DNA of 16,629 bases from Clostridiaceae bacterium. Lineage in GTDB: Bacteria > Bacillota > Clostridia > Oscillospirales > Acutalibacteraceae. Positions 7,429 to 14,967 of the stretch are shown one piece after another. Under the pieces are notes generated by a model, which saw only the letters and a program-made list of their open reading frames with translations, made no database searches and was not told the DNA's origin. The stretch covers positions 1 through 16,629 of the forward strand of contig JAEDEQ010000044.1 in the NCBI GenBank assembly GCA_016293225.1, given 5' to 3'. The translations under genes and the position numbers were made by a program. The stretch's first letter is position 1; each line of letters starts with the position of its first letter.

Positions 7429-8274
7429 ATGAAAATTGCCGCGGCACTGAAAAATCATAAAAATAATTTCATGAAATACCGCTTCCTTTTGAAGGAGCTT
7501 GTCAGGAAAAATATCAAGCTTCAGTACAGGGATTCCTTTCTCGGAATGTTCTGGACCTTTTTGCAGCCGCTTCTGATGACGCTGGTTCTGGTTTTTGTTT
7601 TCAATAACATTTTCGGCCGAAGCTCAAACGGGGTCGGAAATTACACAATATTCCTGCTTATCGGACGGCTGCTGTTTGATTTTTACAGCACCTCCACCAA
7701 AAGGGCAATGCGCTCCATCCGTTCAAACGGCGCGATGATTAAAAAGGTCTATGTTCCGAAGTATATCTACCCGCTTTCGCAGGTGCTTTCAACCTTTATA
7801 ACGTTTTTGATTTCTCTTTCAGTTCTCATTGTCATGGTGGGCTTTTTCAATATCACAAACAATAACCCCATTCACCTGACCTGGCGCGTGATTTACTGTG
7901 TAATACCCGTTCTCATTCTTTTTGTGCTCAGTCTCGGCGTGGGAATGTTCCTTGCAACCGTTTCCGTTTTCTTCCGCGATATGGAGAACATCTATGACGT
8001 TCTCGTTACGCTGCTTTTCTATGTTACGCCGATAGTTTATAACATTCAGAGCCTTAAAATTGCTCAGAACAGCGCGCAGATGAGGATTTTTAAAATGAAT
8101 CCGCTTTACGGAATAATCGGAATGTTCCGCGCCGCCGTAATCTGGGGCAATGACTTCTCCCATTACTGGGACATGAATCTCATGTGGTATTCCGCAGCGT
8201 GCGCGGTGTTCGCTCTTGTTATCGGCTTTGCGGTCTTCTATAAAAATCAGGACAAGTTTATTCTCCATATTTGA
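7429..8274 (+). CDS. ABC-2 type polysaccharide/teichoic acid exporter permease
   Basis: A 281-residue integral membrane protein with about six hydrophobic helices. The cytoplasmic N-terminus ends with YRDSFLGMFWTFLQPL at 33-48, the family signature that precedes the first helix. A conserved VSVFFRDMENI lies at 178-188, and NPLYGIIGMFR at 224-234 near the last helices. It is the membrane half of a TagG/Wzm/KpsM-type exporter that flips a finished lipid-linked polymer across the cytoplasmic membrane. AGGAGG at 7417-7422, 6 bases before the ATG, fixes this start; an upstream in-frame ATG (7402) lies before the ribosome binding site and is not used. The ATPase gene starts 15 bases after its stop. 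The role in teichoic-type polymer export rests on the neighbouring glycerophosphotransferase and glycosyltransferases. Confidence 0.92.
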   Translation: MKIAAALKNHKNNFMKYRFLLKELVRKNIKLQYRDSFLGMFWTFLQPLLMTLVLVFVFNNIFGRSSNGVGNYTIFLLIGRLLFDFYSTSTKRAMRSIRSNGAMIKKVYVPKYIYPLSQVLSTFITFLISLSVLIVMVGFFNITNNNPIHLTWRVIYCVIPVLILFVLSLGVGMFLATVSVFFRDMENIYDVLVTLLFYVTPIVYNIQSLKIAQNSAQMRIFKMNPLYGIIGMFRAAVIWGNDFSHYWDMNLMWYSAACAVFALVIGFAVFYKNQDKFILHI

Positions 8275-8289
8275 GAAAGAGGGATAGCT

Positions 8290-9033
8290 TTGAGTAATTA
8301 CGCGGTTGAAGTCAATCATGTCAGCATGAAGTTCAACATCAATAAAGAGGGCGTGGACAACGCCAAGGAATATTTTATCCGTTTACTTAAGCATCAGCTT
8401 CATTTTATGGAGTTCTGGGCGCTCAAGGACGTCAGCTTTAAGGTTGAAAAGGGAGACAGAGTCGGCATCCTCGGCTTTAACGGAGCCGGAAAAAGCACGC
8501 TGCTGAAGGTTATTGCCGGCGTTCTTAAGCCGACTCAGGGCTCGGTCAGGGTTGAGGGCGTTGTGGCGCCTATGCTTGAATTGGGCGCAGGCTTTGACGG
8601 AAACTACAGCGGCCGTGAAAATGTTTTTCTTTACGCCGCAACAATGGGCTTTTCAAGGAAGTTTATCGAAAAAAAGTATGACGAAATTGTTGAATTTGCC
8701 GAGCTTGAGGATTTTATCGACGCACCCTTAAAGGGCTACTCCTCCGGTATGAGGGCGCGCCTCGGCTTTGCCATTGCAACGGCGGTCAAGCCGGACGTGC
8801 TCATTCTTGACGAGGTTCTGAGCGTCGGCGACGCCGCTTTCCGGGCAAAGAGCCAAAAGCGCATTGAAAGCATGATGGGCGACGGCGTGACGGTTTTGTA
8901 TGTTTCCCACAGCACGGACAAGGTTGAGGAAATATGCAACAAGGCGATTATCCTCGACCACGGACAGATGATCGCCGCCGGCGACAGCGTTGAGATAAGC
9001 AAGATATATCAGAGCATGACGCTCAATAAGTAA
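8290..9033 (+). CDS. Polysaccharide/teichoic acid exporter ATPase (TagH/Wzt/KpsT type)
   Basis: A 247-residue ABC ATPase that powers the neighbouring permease. Walker A GFNGAGKST is at 62-70, the family-typical EGVVAPMLELGAGFD at 89-103, signature SSGM at 151-154, Walker B VLILDEV at 170-176 with catalytic Glu175, and the switch His207 in VSHS. The AxLELGAGF and GYSSGMRARLGFA segments distinguish this exporter subfamily from nutrient importers. It ends right after the ATPase core, so it lacks both the C-terminal carbohydrate-binding domain of Wzt and the long extension of Bacillus TagH; chain-length control or substrate recognition must come from elsewhere. The start is TTG, with AGAGGG 7 bases upstream. 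The next gene, a DnaD-domain protein, begins 15 bases after its stop. Confidence 0.93.
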   Translation: MSNYAVEVNHVSMKFNINKEGVDNAKEYFIRLLKHQLHFMEFWALKDVSFKVEKGDRVGILGFNGAGKSTLLKVIAGVLKPTQGSVRVEGVVAPMLELGAGFDGNYSGRENVFLYAATMGFSRKFIEKKYDEIVEFAELEDFIDAPLKGYSSGMRARLGFAIATAVKPDVLILDEVLSVGDAAFRAKSQKRIESMMGDGVTVLYVSHSTDKVEEICNKAIILDHGQMIAAGDSVEISKIYQSMTLNK

Positions 9034-9048
9034 AACGGAAAGATTGCA

Positions 9049-10137
9049 ATGAATTTTAAAATTAATCCCGCAGCTTACGGCGATGTTTTTGTTCTGCCGA
9101 AGGCTGTTGTCAAAAATAATCTGCGCCTTGCCGGTGTCGTTCAGCTCAAGGCGCTTTTGTATCTTTACTGCAATTCCGGCGTTTCGGACACGTCCTGCGA
9201 GGCTATTGCAAACGCTCTCGGCGCCGACAGGGGCGACGTTTGCGATGCGCTGATTTTTTGGTGCGAGCGGGGTCTTGTGATAAAGGACGATGTGACTGCG
9301 CCGGTTGTTTCGGCTGATTTGCAGCCGGAAGAAAGCGTAAAACTGCCGGCGGAAGCTGCACCTGCCGCGGTTAAGGGTGAACATATTCAGGCACCTCAAA
9401 ACACCGGGCCGGAAAGGAAGTTAGTTCCCGAGCTTCCGATCTCGCGCCCGAGCCACGAGCAGATTGCAATACGCTGCAATGAGTGCGAGGAGTTCCGTCT
9501 CCTTTTTGCGGAAGCGCAGAACGTCCTCGGAAAGACCATAGGCTATGAGGGGCAGTCTATCCTCATCATGCTGCACGACAGCTATGACCTGCCTGTTGAG
9601 GTCATTCTGATGCTGCTTGAATACGCCGTCAAAAAGGGTAAAACAGGCTATAAATACATAGCGACGGTCGGCAAAGAGTGGAGCGAAAAGGAGATTGTTA
9701 CCATTGACGCCGCCGAAGAATACATCAGCGAGCAGAACGAAACGGACGAGCTTTGGAAAAGCTTCAAGGCTCTCACGGGGGTAAAGAACCCAAACCCCAC
9801 CGCAAAGCAGAAAAAGTTTCTCACGCTCTGGAAAAAGGAGTTTTCCTTTTCTGCGGAGATGATATCCCTTGCATATGAAATCTGCATTGACAACACCGGA
9901 AAGATGAATCTTGAATACATGAACAAGGTTTTGAAAAACTGGCACGAAAAGGGCGTAAAATCGCCTGCCGACGCGGAACGCGAGCAGGCAAAGTGGAACG
10001 AGAGCAACTTTAAAAAGACAAATAACCGGACTTCAAAGCCTAAGCAGGAGGTTTTTTCGAGCGACGCGTCATACGATCTTGAAAAATTCGATCAGAACAT
10101 TGTCGGCCTGAAGTATCTTGAGGACACAAATCAATAA
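9049..10137 (+). CDS. DnaD-domain replication/primosome protein
   Basis: A 362-residue protein of the DnaB/DnaD family, which remodels DNA and helps load the replicative helicase at the origin and at stalled forks in Firmicutes. The N-terminal 80 residues are a winged-helix region (LAGVVQLKALLYLYCNSG, then CEAIANALGA). A variable, Ala/Glu/Pro-rich linker follows (about 83-130). Two DnaD-type helical domains come next, at about 145-225 (ILIMLHDSYDLPVEVILMLL, then GYKYIATVGKEWSEKEIVT) and 232-305, the second ending in the diagnostic EYMNKVLKNWHEKGVKS at 289-305. The C-terminal tail is polar and basic. It has only a weak GGAAAG before the ATG, so translation may depend on coupling to the upstream gene. 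It is paired with the helicase-loader gene 18 bases downstream, as often seen in clostridia. Confidence 0.9.
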   Translation: MNFKINPAAYGDVFVLPKAVVKNNLRLAGVVQLKALLYLYCNSGVSDTSCEAIANALGADRGDVCDALIFWCERGLVIKDDVTAPVVSADLQPEESVKLPAEAAPAAVKGEHIQAPQNTGPERKLVPELPISRPSHEQIAIRCNECEEFRLLFAEAQNVLGKTIGYEGQSILIMLHDSYDLPVEVILMLLEYAVKKGKTGYKYIATVGKEWSEKEIVTIDAAEEYISEQNETDELWKSFKALTGVKNPNPTAKQKKFLTLWKKEFSFSAEMISLAYEICIDNTGKMNLEYMNKVLKNWHEKGVKSPADAEREQAKWNESNFKKTNNRTSKPKQEVFSSDASYDLEKFDQNIVGLKYLEDTNQ

Positions 10138-10155
10138 AGGAAGCGGGGCGGAATC

Positions 10156-11136
10156 ATGGCATACAGGAGAAGCGTATATATCACGGCAAAAAATATCCTT
10201 GAAAAAAGGCGCAGAAAGGCCGAAAGCGAGCAGGAAAAGCGGCATGCCGCCGCGGTAGCCATCTGTCCCGGAATTGCCGAAGCGGAGCGCGACATGGCGC
10301 GCTTTGCGGCCGATGTAATAAAGAGCGTCTCAATGGGAAGCGACGCAGAGCAGTATGTGCTTTCGCTTTCGCAAAAGAATCTTGAAGCGCAGGAAAAGCG
10401 CAAGGCGCTGCTTGAGTCAGTCGGTCTGCCTGAGGACTACCTTGAGGTGAAATACACCTGTCCCGTTTGCAAGGACACCGGTTCCCATGGCGGATACTAC
10501 TGCAAGTGCTATCTTGACCTGCTCAAAAAGACGGCCAAGGAGGAGCTGGGCGTTGCCGCAAGCATGGAAAAGTGTACGTTCGGTTCGTTCAATCTGAATC
10601 TTTATTCGGACGAGATTGACTCGGCGTGTTCAATAAGTCCGCGCCGCCTTGCGCAGGGTACGCTCAATTTCTGCAAAAAATATGCCGAGGAGTTTTCGCA
10701 TTCAAGCCGCAACATCATCATGACAGGCAAAACCGGAGTGGGCAAGACCCATCTTTCGCTTGCGATTGCAGGCAGAGTTATTGACCGCGGCTTTGACGTT
10801 TACTATGCAAGCGTTCATAAGATTATGGACGCGCTGCAAAAGGAGCAGTTTTCGCGCGAGCGCGTTGAGGAAAGCATAAGCGACCGCCTTTATGAAAGCG
10901 ATCTGCTTGTTATTGACGACCTCGGCGCCGAGTTTTCAACTCAGTTCACTGTTTCTGCGCTTTATAACATTGTCAACACAAGGCTCAACGCCTCGCTCCC
11001 GATGATAATCAACACCAATCTCAGCCTTCCGGAGCTGGAGGAGCGCTATTCTCAGCGCATTGCTTCAAGAATAATTGGAGGAAGCGAGAGGGTGCTGCTC
11101 ATCGGCAGCGATATCAGGCAGAAACTTTCAAAATAA
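10156..11136 (+). CDS. DnaI/DnaC-type helicase loader ATPase
   Basis: A 326-residue AAA+ ATPase that should load the replicative DNA helicase, acting with the DnaD-domain protein encoded just upstream. The N-terminal half is helical and charged and leads to a zinc-binding cluster with Cys at 102, 105, 116 and 118 (CPVC then CKC), as in Bacillus DnaI. The ATPase core has Walker A GKTGVGKTH at 191-199, Walker B LLVIDDLGAE at 250-259, sensor 1 around INTNLS (285-290) and an Arg-containing RYSQRIASRI at 297-306. The length fits DnaI rather than the shorter IstB or phage DnaC. I see no strong terminator after its stop, only 13 bases before the -35 box of the tRNA-Thr promoter, so read-through into the tRNA is possible. 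Confidence 0.92.
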   Translation: MAYRRSVYITAKNILEKRRRKAESEQEKRHAAAVAICPGIAEAERDMARFAADVIKSVSMGSDAEQYVLSLSQKNLEAQEKRKALLESVGLPEDYLEVKYTCPVCKDTGSHGGYYCKCYLDLLKKTAKEELGVAASMEKCTFGSFNLNLYSDEIDSACSISPRRLAQGTLNFCKKYAEEFSHSSRNIIMTGKTGVGKTHLSLAIAGRVIDRGFDVYYASVHKIMDALQKEQFSRERVEESISDRLYESDLLVIDDLGAEFSTQFTVSALYNIVNTRLNASLPMIINTNLSLPELEERYSQRIASRIIGGSERVLLIGSDIRQKLSK

Positions 11137-11149
11137 AACGAAAAAGCTC

Positions 11150-11178
11150 TTTACATTTTCAAAATTTTATGTTATAGT
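11150..11178 (+). promoter_or_regulatory. Promoter of the tRNA-Thr gene
   Basis: TTTACA (11150-11155), 17-bp AT-rich spacer, TATAGT (11173-11178). Predicted transcription start near 11185, giving a leader of about 32 bases before the mature tRNA. Confidence 0.75.
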
Positions 11179-11183
11179 ATCTA

Positions 11184-11215
11184 CCTGTCGGGTGCAAAAC
11201 CCGCAATATAACAGG
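11184..11215 (+). other. Hairpin in the tRNA-Thr 5' leader
   Basis: Outer arms CCTGT / ACAGG (11184-11188, 11211-11215) and inner arms CGGGT / ACCCG (11189-11193, 11199-11203) can pair, with a 5-base loop and a 7-base bulge on the 3' side. It would occupy nearly the whole leader and end one base before the mature tRNA 5' end. It might guide RNase P processing or just protect the leader; the function is a guess. Confidence 0.4.
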
Positions 11216-11216
11216 C

Positions 11217-11292
11217 GCTACTGTGGCTCAGTTGGTAGAGCAGCGCATTCGTAATGCGCAGGCCGTCGGTTCGAGTCCGACCAGTAGCTCCA
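11217..11292 (+). tRNA. tRNA-Thr (anticodon CGU)
   Basis: All arms pair: acceptor GCTACTG with CAGTAGC, D-arm GCTC/GAGC, anticodon arm GCGCA/TGCGC around loop TTCGTAA, five-base variable region, and T-arm GTCGG/CCGAC around TTCGAGT. The anticodon is at 11250-11252 and reads ACG codons. The discriminator is T and CCA is encoded at 11290-11292. It has its own promoter and a terminator hairpin starting at its last base. Confidence 0.95.
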
Positions 11293-11329
11293 AAAAGAAA
11301 AGTCGCACGAAAGTGTGGCTTTTCTTTTT
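11292..11329. terminator. Strong, likely bidirectional terminator after tRNA-Thr
   Basis: A 17-bp stem (11292-11308 with 11313-11329, two G-U pairs) closed by a GAAA tetraloop. The 5' arm is A-rich and the 3' arm ends CTTTTCTTTTT, so the hairpin carries a T-rich tail on either strand. It should end the tRNA-Thr transcript and could also stop read-through from the convergent esterase gene. Confidence 0.8.
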
Positions 11330-11330
11330 G

Positions 11331-11512
11331 GTTCCCTTCACTCTTCACTTTCGTTCTTCACTCTTCTCTTTTCCTGCGACTTTTCCAGATAAGAGATAAA
11401 AGAGAAGAGAGGAAAGTTGCGGTCGCGGAAAAAATAATGCTGACGGCCGGTTTTGCGCCGCAGAGAAAGCGCGGCATTATCTGAAAATTTATTATATCAT
11501 ATTATTTTGGTT
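11331..11512. repeat. Pyrimidine-rich repeat and inverted-repeat stretch, no gene
   Basis: TTCACTCTTC occurs twice within about 35 bases (from about 11338 and 11358). CTCTTCTCTTTT (11361-11372) is a perfect inverted copy of AAAAGAGAAGAG (11398-11409) across a 25-base loop. GCGACTTTTC at 11376-11385 is the exact complement of part of the terminator's 5' arm (11297-11306). A short GC hairpin GCCGC/GCGGC lies at 11457-11475 without a T tail. The open frames here have no coding character, and I see no RNA gene. It may be a remnant of a small repeat element. Confidence 0.5.
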
Positions 11513-12427
11513 TTAACTCGTCACCTCGGCGGCGGTCTTTATCTTGCTTTTGAAAAAGTCAGTCATGGTTTGAATCTCCTTTTCCGCAGGTGCGGAGTAG
11601 GGATTGGTAACGCTGAAAACATGGGGAAGCTTTTTGCCGTCCACCTTTTCGTCGTAGTAATAAAAGACGTTTTCAACGCCGTGGCGGTCAAGAATCGCTT
11701 TCAGCTTCTTCGCCTGCTTTTTAAGGAAGTCTCCGTTAGCCGTAACGATATAAAACGGCGGAAGACCGAGGTAGGCAACGTTTTTATAGTCCATGTATTT
11801 ATAGAGCGGATTTGTTTTCGGCCTGTCGCCGAGGAGCGATTTGAGGTTGACGTTCATCATAAAGTTCGGCGAGAGCAGATCGACTGCCGGGCAGACGGCG
11901 CCCACGGCTCTGAATGTGAGCGTTGGTGTTACACCGAAGTCGTTCTGCATTTTTTTGCTGCCGCAAATTGCCGCGCATATGCTGACAATCTGTCCGCCGG
12001 CGCTGTCGCCGACAAGGAAGATGTTGTCTGTGTCCGCCGGGTAGCTTTCAAGGTTTCCGGAAAGCCACGAAAACGCGGAAAAAGCGTCCGCAATCTGGTC
12101 AACAAACTGATAATCGCGCGCAAGACGGTAGTTTATTGAAACCACAAGAAAGCCTTTTTCGGCAAGCTTAAGGCAGTAGTATTTGTTGATTTCCTTGTAT
12201 CCGTAAAGCCAGCCGCCGCCGTGAATGTCAACTATCACGGGAAGCTTTCCCGTTGCGTTTTCGGGATAGTAGATGTCAAGCAGATGCTCCTTCATTGAGT
12301 CGTTCATATACGGAATGTCGGTTATTTGTGTAATGCCGCCTATAGGCGTCTGTGAGGCTATGTGTTTTTCGTCCATCTTTTCGGTGATTGACCAGAACTT
12401 CAACAGTACGGGCTTGAAAATGTCCAT
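11513..12427 (-). CDS. Alpha/beta-hydrolase, HSL-type esterase/lipase
   Basis: A 304-residue hydrolase of the hormone-sensitive-lipase (family IV) group, which cleaves short-chain or acetyl esters. The oxyanion-hole motif HGGGW is at 69-73, the nucleophile elbow GDSAGG at 140-145 with Ser142, and likely triad partners are Asp233 (TANGDF) and His269 (LPHVFSV). There is no signal peptide, so it is cytoplasmic. Its length is normal for the family. The start has AGGAGG just upstream and its ATG overlaps the stop of the beta-glucosidase gene by one base (TAATG), which implies translational coupling. That context suggests a substrate that is both glycosylated and esterified, for example acylated oligosaccharides or plant glycosides, but the substrate cannot be read from the sequence. 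An aryl or acetyl esterase is the likeliest activity. Confidence 0.9.
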   Translation of the reverse strand: MDIFKPVLLKFWSITEKMDEKHIASQTPIGGITQITDIPYMNDSMKEHLLDIYYPENATGKLPVIVDIHGGGWLYGYKEINKYYCLKLAEKGFLVVSINYRLARDYQFVDQIADAFSAFSWLSGNLESYPADTDNIFLVGDSAGGQIVSICAAICGSKKMQNDFGVTPTLTFRAVGAVCPAVDLLSPNFMMNVNLKSLLGDRPKTNPLYKYMDYKNVAYLGLPPFYIVTANGDFLKKQAKKLKAILDRHGVENVFYYYDEKVDGKKLPHVFSVTNPYSAPAEKEIQTMTDFFKSKIKTAAEVTS

Positions 12428-14916
12428 TATAATTCCTCCTTTTCTGCTTCGGCTTTACTTTCAGCCTCTTTTTCGGCTTCAAAGTCATATCTTGAAAGCT
12501 TTGTTTCCATTGCCATTTTGAGAACGTGCATTGCAGAGGCTTGAAGTTCTCCTATGGTAAGTCCGTTCTTCATGCTCTTTTTCATTGTTCCGTCCGGCTT
12601 TCTCTTGCCGGTTCTTGCTCCGCCGGGCATGAGCACATCAACTCCTGCCCTGACTCTGTAGCCCTGGTCGCAGATTCCGGGGAATTCGTGGCTTTCGTCT
12701 TTGCGCATCCACCAGTCGGTCATGACGTTGCCCTCATAGCCCCATTCCTTTCTGAGAATGGTTGTAACAAGGTCGTAGTGGTAATGACCCCAAACGCCGT
12801 TTATTTTGTTGTATGAGGTCATGATGTTCTTCGGCTTCGCCGTCTTAACGCAAAATTCAAAGCCCTTGAGGTATATCTCTCTTAAAGCCCTTTCGGAAAC
12901 ACGGGAGTCGTTGTGGGTGCGGTTTACCTCCTGGTTGTTGCAGGCAAAGTGCTTCGGACAGGCGGAAACGCCGTTTTCCTGAACGCCGAGAACAACCGCC
13001 GCAGCGGTAAGACCCGAAAGGAGCGGATCTTCGGAATAGTACTCAAAATTGCGTCCGCAAAGGGGATTGCGGTGAATGTTCATTCCGGGCGCAAGGATAA
13101 TGTCGCTGCCTCGGTCGAGCATTTCCTTTGCAAACTCGGAGTAAAGCTCTCTAATAAGCTCCTTGTTGAACGAGCAGGCAAGGACAGCGCCGTTCGGAAG
13201 CAGGGAGCACGTTGCGGCAAGGCGGATTCCGCTCGGGCCGTCCGTTGTTGTAACGGGCGGAACGCCCTTATCGCGCAGCGAGGGGAGAACGCCGCCCATT
13301 ACGCCGGCATTTCCCTTTGCGCCGAGCGGATTGTTCATGACGTAGCCGCCGCGTGTTATTGCTTCAAGCTCATCAAAGGAAAGCTGAGCGGTGAAGTCCT
13401 CCAGAGCAACCTTTCCGCTTTGAACGTCCGCAAGCTTATATCCGAGGTCGTAGGTCATTTCGAGCGTCTGCGGCAGATTTTCAAGTATTCTGTCTTTGAG
13501 GCTGACTTTCATCACGGGAGCACGCTCAAGGACTCCTTTGATTTTTCCGTTTTCGTCCGTTACTGCTTTGAGACGGTCAAAGGGGTTTTTCGGGTCGGGA
13601 GCGGCGGCCTGAGTGAGCCTTTCGGTAACGATTGTTTTTCCGAGGGTGAAGCTTTTGACTTCGGAAGCCGAACGGACGTCCGAGCCGAAGAAGAGTTTGT
13701 ATTCGCCCTTTTCAAGAACATAGCAGAACTCGTTGCCCGTTGCTCCGCTGTCGTCATATGAAGCAAAGTCGGACAGATTAAAGGAAAGTCGGAGCTTTTG
13801 AGTTTCACCCGGAGCGAGCGTTTTTGTCTTTTCATAGGCAACAAGAACCCTTGAGGGCTTTCCGAGCATTCCCTGCGGCGCGGAAAGGTAAAGCTCGCCG
13901 ACATACTTTCCGTCTCTTTCACCGATATTTTTGACATCGGCCCAGAGATTGAATGTTTTGTCCGAATGGGTGACCCTTGTCACTTTTGTTTCAAAGCGTG
14001 TGTATGAAAGACCGAAGCCGAACGGGAAAAGGACCTTGTCTTTTCTGAAGGTTTCAAAGTATCTGTAGCCGACATAGATGTCCTCGGTGTAGTTGTTGAA
14101 CCTCCATTTGCCGAAGAACTTTGCAGAGGGATAGTAGGCATATTTTTCCGCGATGGTGTCCGCAAGCTTTCCGCTGGGCGAAACATCGCCGGAAAGCACG
14201 TCTGCAACGCTGTTTCCGCTTTCCATTCCTCCCTGCCATGCATAAAGCACGGCCGAAATATCAAATTCATTTATCCATGACATATCCATAATGCTGCCGC
14301 AGTTTAGGACAACGACAGTTTTGCGGAAAGACGAGCAGACCTTTGAAAGCAGCGAGCGCTCCCCGTTTGTGAGATAGTAGCTGCCCTCGGTGAGTGAGTT
14401 TTCCCTGTCCTCTCCGGCGGCGCGGCCAATTACAACAATAGCGGTGTCGCTTTTGTGCGCGGCTTCCTGAACAGTCTTTTTGCTTATAGGCATTTCATCG
14501 TAGCTCATTTCCCAAGCGCCCCAGAACGCCTCTTCGGGAGCGTTTTTTTCGCACCAGTCCTCATAAAGCTCGGCAAGCTCTTCGTTAACGGTGATATTCC
14601 TGTTTGCCCTCAGACCGTCAAGCAGGCTGACCTTGTACGGCGGATTGACGTCGCCGCCGGAGCCGTAGCCGACATAGAACCAGTCCTTCTGTACTCTTCC
14701 GAAAACGGAAACAACCCTGTCCTTTGAAAGGGGAAGAACTCCGTTTTTGTTTTTGAGCAGGACGATTCCCTCTGCGCCGACCTTGCGGCAAAGTGCACGA
14801 ATTTCACTTGAGGAGCTTTCGCCGCCTCCTGTGCCGGACTTTGCTTGGGAAACGGTGTTAACAATGGCTGAAACGCCGCGTATAACCTGCTTCTGAACTT
14901 TTTTTCGCATACTCAT
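12427..14916 (-). CDS. Circularly permuted glycoside hydrolase family 3 beta-glucosidase
   Basis: An 829-residue GH3 enzyme with reversed domain order. The alpha/beta sandwich domain usually found second comes first (about 40-300: GIVLLKNKNGVLPL, then VVIGRAAGEDREN and PFGFGLSYT). A fibronectin-III-like domain follows (about 310-425), and the TIM-barrel catalytic domain is last (about 500-790). In the barrel, TTDGPSGIR is at 557-565, GRNFEYYSEDP at 621-631, KHFACNN at 655-661, and the nucleophile Asp734 is in VMTDWW. The acid/base Glu should lie in the first domain; Glu169 is a candidate. It removes terminal beta-glucose (or xylose) from short glycosides. No signal peptide is present, so it acts inside the cell. 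The start is set by AGGAGG 8 bases upstream; an in-frame ATG 10 codons earlier lacks such a site. The C-terminal 30 residues are a Lys/Glu/Ala-rich helix. Confidence 0.94.
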   Translation of the reverse strand: MSMRKKVQKQVIRGVSAIVNTVSQAKSGTGGGESSSSEIRALCRKVGAEGIVLLKNKNGVLPLSKDRVVSVFGRVQKDWFYVGYGSGGDVNPPYKVSLLDGLRANRNITVNEELAELYEDWCEKNAPEEAFWGAWEMSYDEMPISKKTVQEAAHKSDTAIVVIGRAAGEDRENSLTEGSYYLTNGERSLLSKVCSSFRKTVVVLNCGSIMDMSWINEFDISAVLYAWQGGMESGNSVADVLSGDVSPSGKLADTIAEKYAYYPSAKFFGKWRFNNYTEDIYVGYRYFETFRKDKVLFPFGFGLSYTRFETKVTRVTHSDKTFNLWADVKNIGERDGKYVGELYLSAPQGMLGKPSRVLVAYEKTKTLAPGETQKLRLSFNLSDFASYDDSGATGNEFCYVLEKGEYKLFFGSDVRSASEVKSFTLGKTIVTERLTQAAAPDPKNPFDRLKAVTDENGKIKGVLERAPVMKVSLKDRILENLPQTLEMTYDLGYKLADVQSGKVALEDFTAQLSFDELEAITRGGYVMNNPLGAKGNAGVMGGVLPSLRDKGVPPVTTTDGPSGIRLAATCSLLPNGAVLACSFNKELIRELYSEFAKEMLDRGSDIILAPGMNIHRNPLCGRNFEYYSEDPLLSGLTAAAVVLGVQENGVSACPKHFACNNQEVNRTHNDSRVSERALREIYLKGFEFCVKTAKPKNIMTSYNKINGVWGHYHYDLVTTILRKEWGYEGNVMTDWWMRKDESHEFPGICDQGYRVRAGVDVLMPGGARTGKRKPDGTMKKSMKNGLTIGELQASAMHVLKMAMETKLSRYDFEAEKEAESKAEAEKEEL

Positions 14917-14924
14917 ATATATTT

Positions 14925-14930
14925 CCTCCT
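14925..14930 (-). promoter_or_regulatory. Ribosome binding site deciding the GH3 start
   Basis: AGGAGG on the minus strand, 8 bases before the ATG at 14916. The alternative ATG at 14946 lies upstream of this site and is disfavoured. The 51-bp gap to the MATE gene holds no evident terminator. Confidence 0.8.
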
Positions 14931-14967
14931 TTGAAATCAAATACATTTTTTAAAATTCACGGAATAA

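Noticed and set aside
11457..11475. GCCGC/GCGGC hairpin as terminator of the esterase operon
   Set aside because: Stem of only 5 bp and no T-run after it on either strand. The hairpin at 11292-11329 is a better stop for that transcript.
11254..11484. Open frame starting inside tRNA-Thr and crossing the terminator
   Set aside because: It begins in the tRNA anticodon/T-arm region, runs through a terminator stem and low-complexity DNA, and has no start site.
11453..12139. Plus-strand open frame (228 codons) opposite the esterase gene
   Set aside because: It is antisense to a well-supported hydrolase with an intact catalytic triad, and its product resembles no family.
12913..13761. Long plus-strand open frame (282 codons) opposite the GH3 gene
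   Set aside because: It lies wholly antisense to a clear GH3 enzyme, has no ribosome binding site and encodes a Val/Cys/Arg-rich sequence with no recognisable domain. It is a shadow of the real gene.
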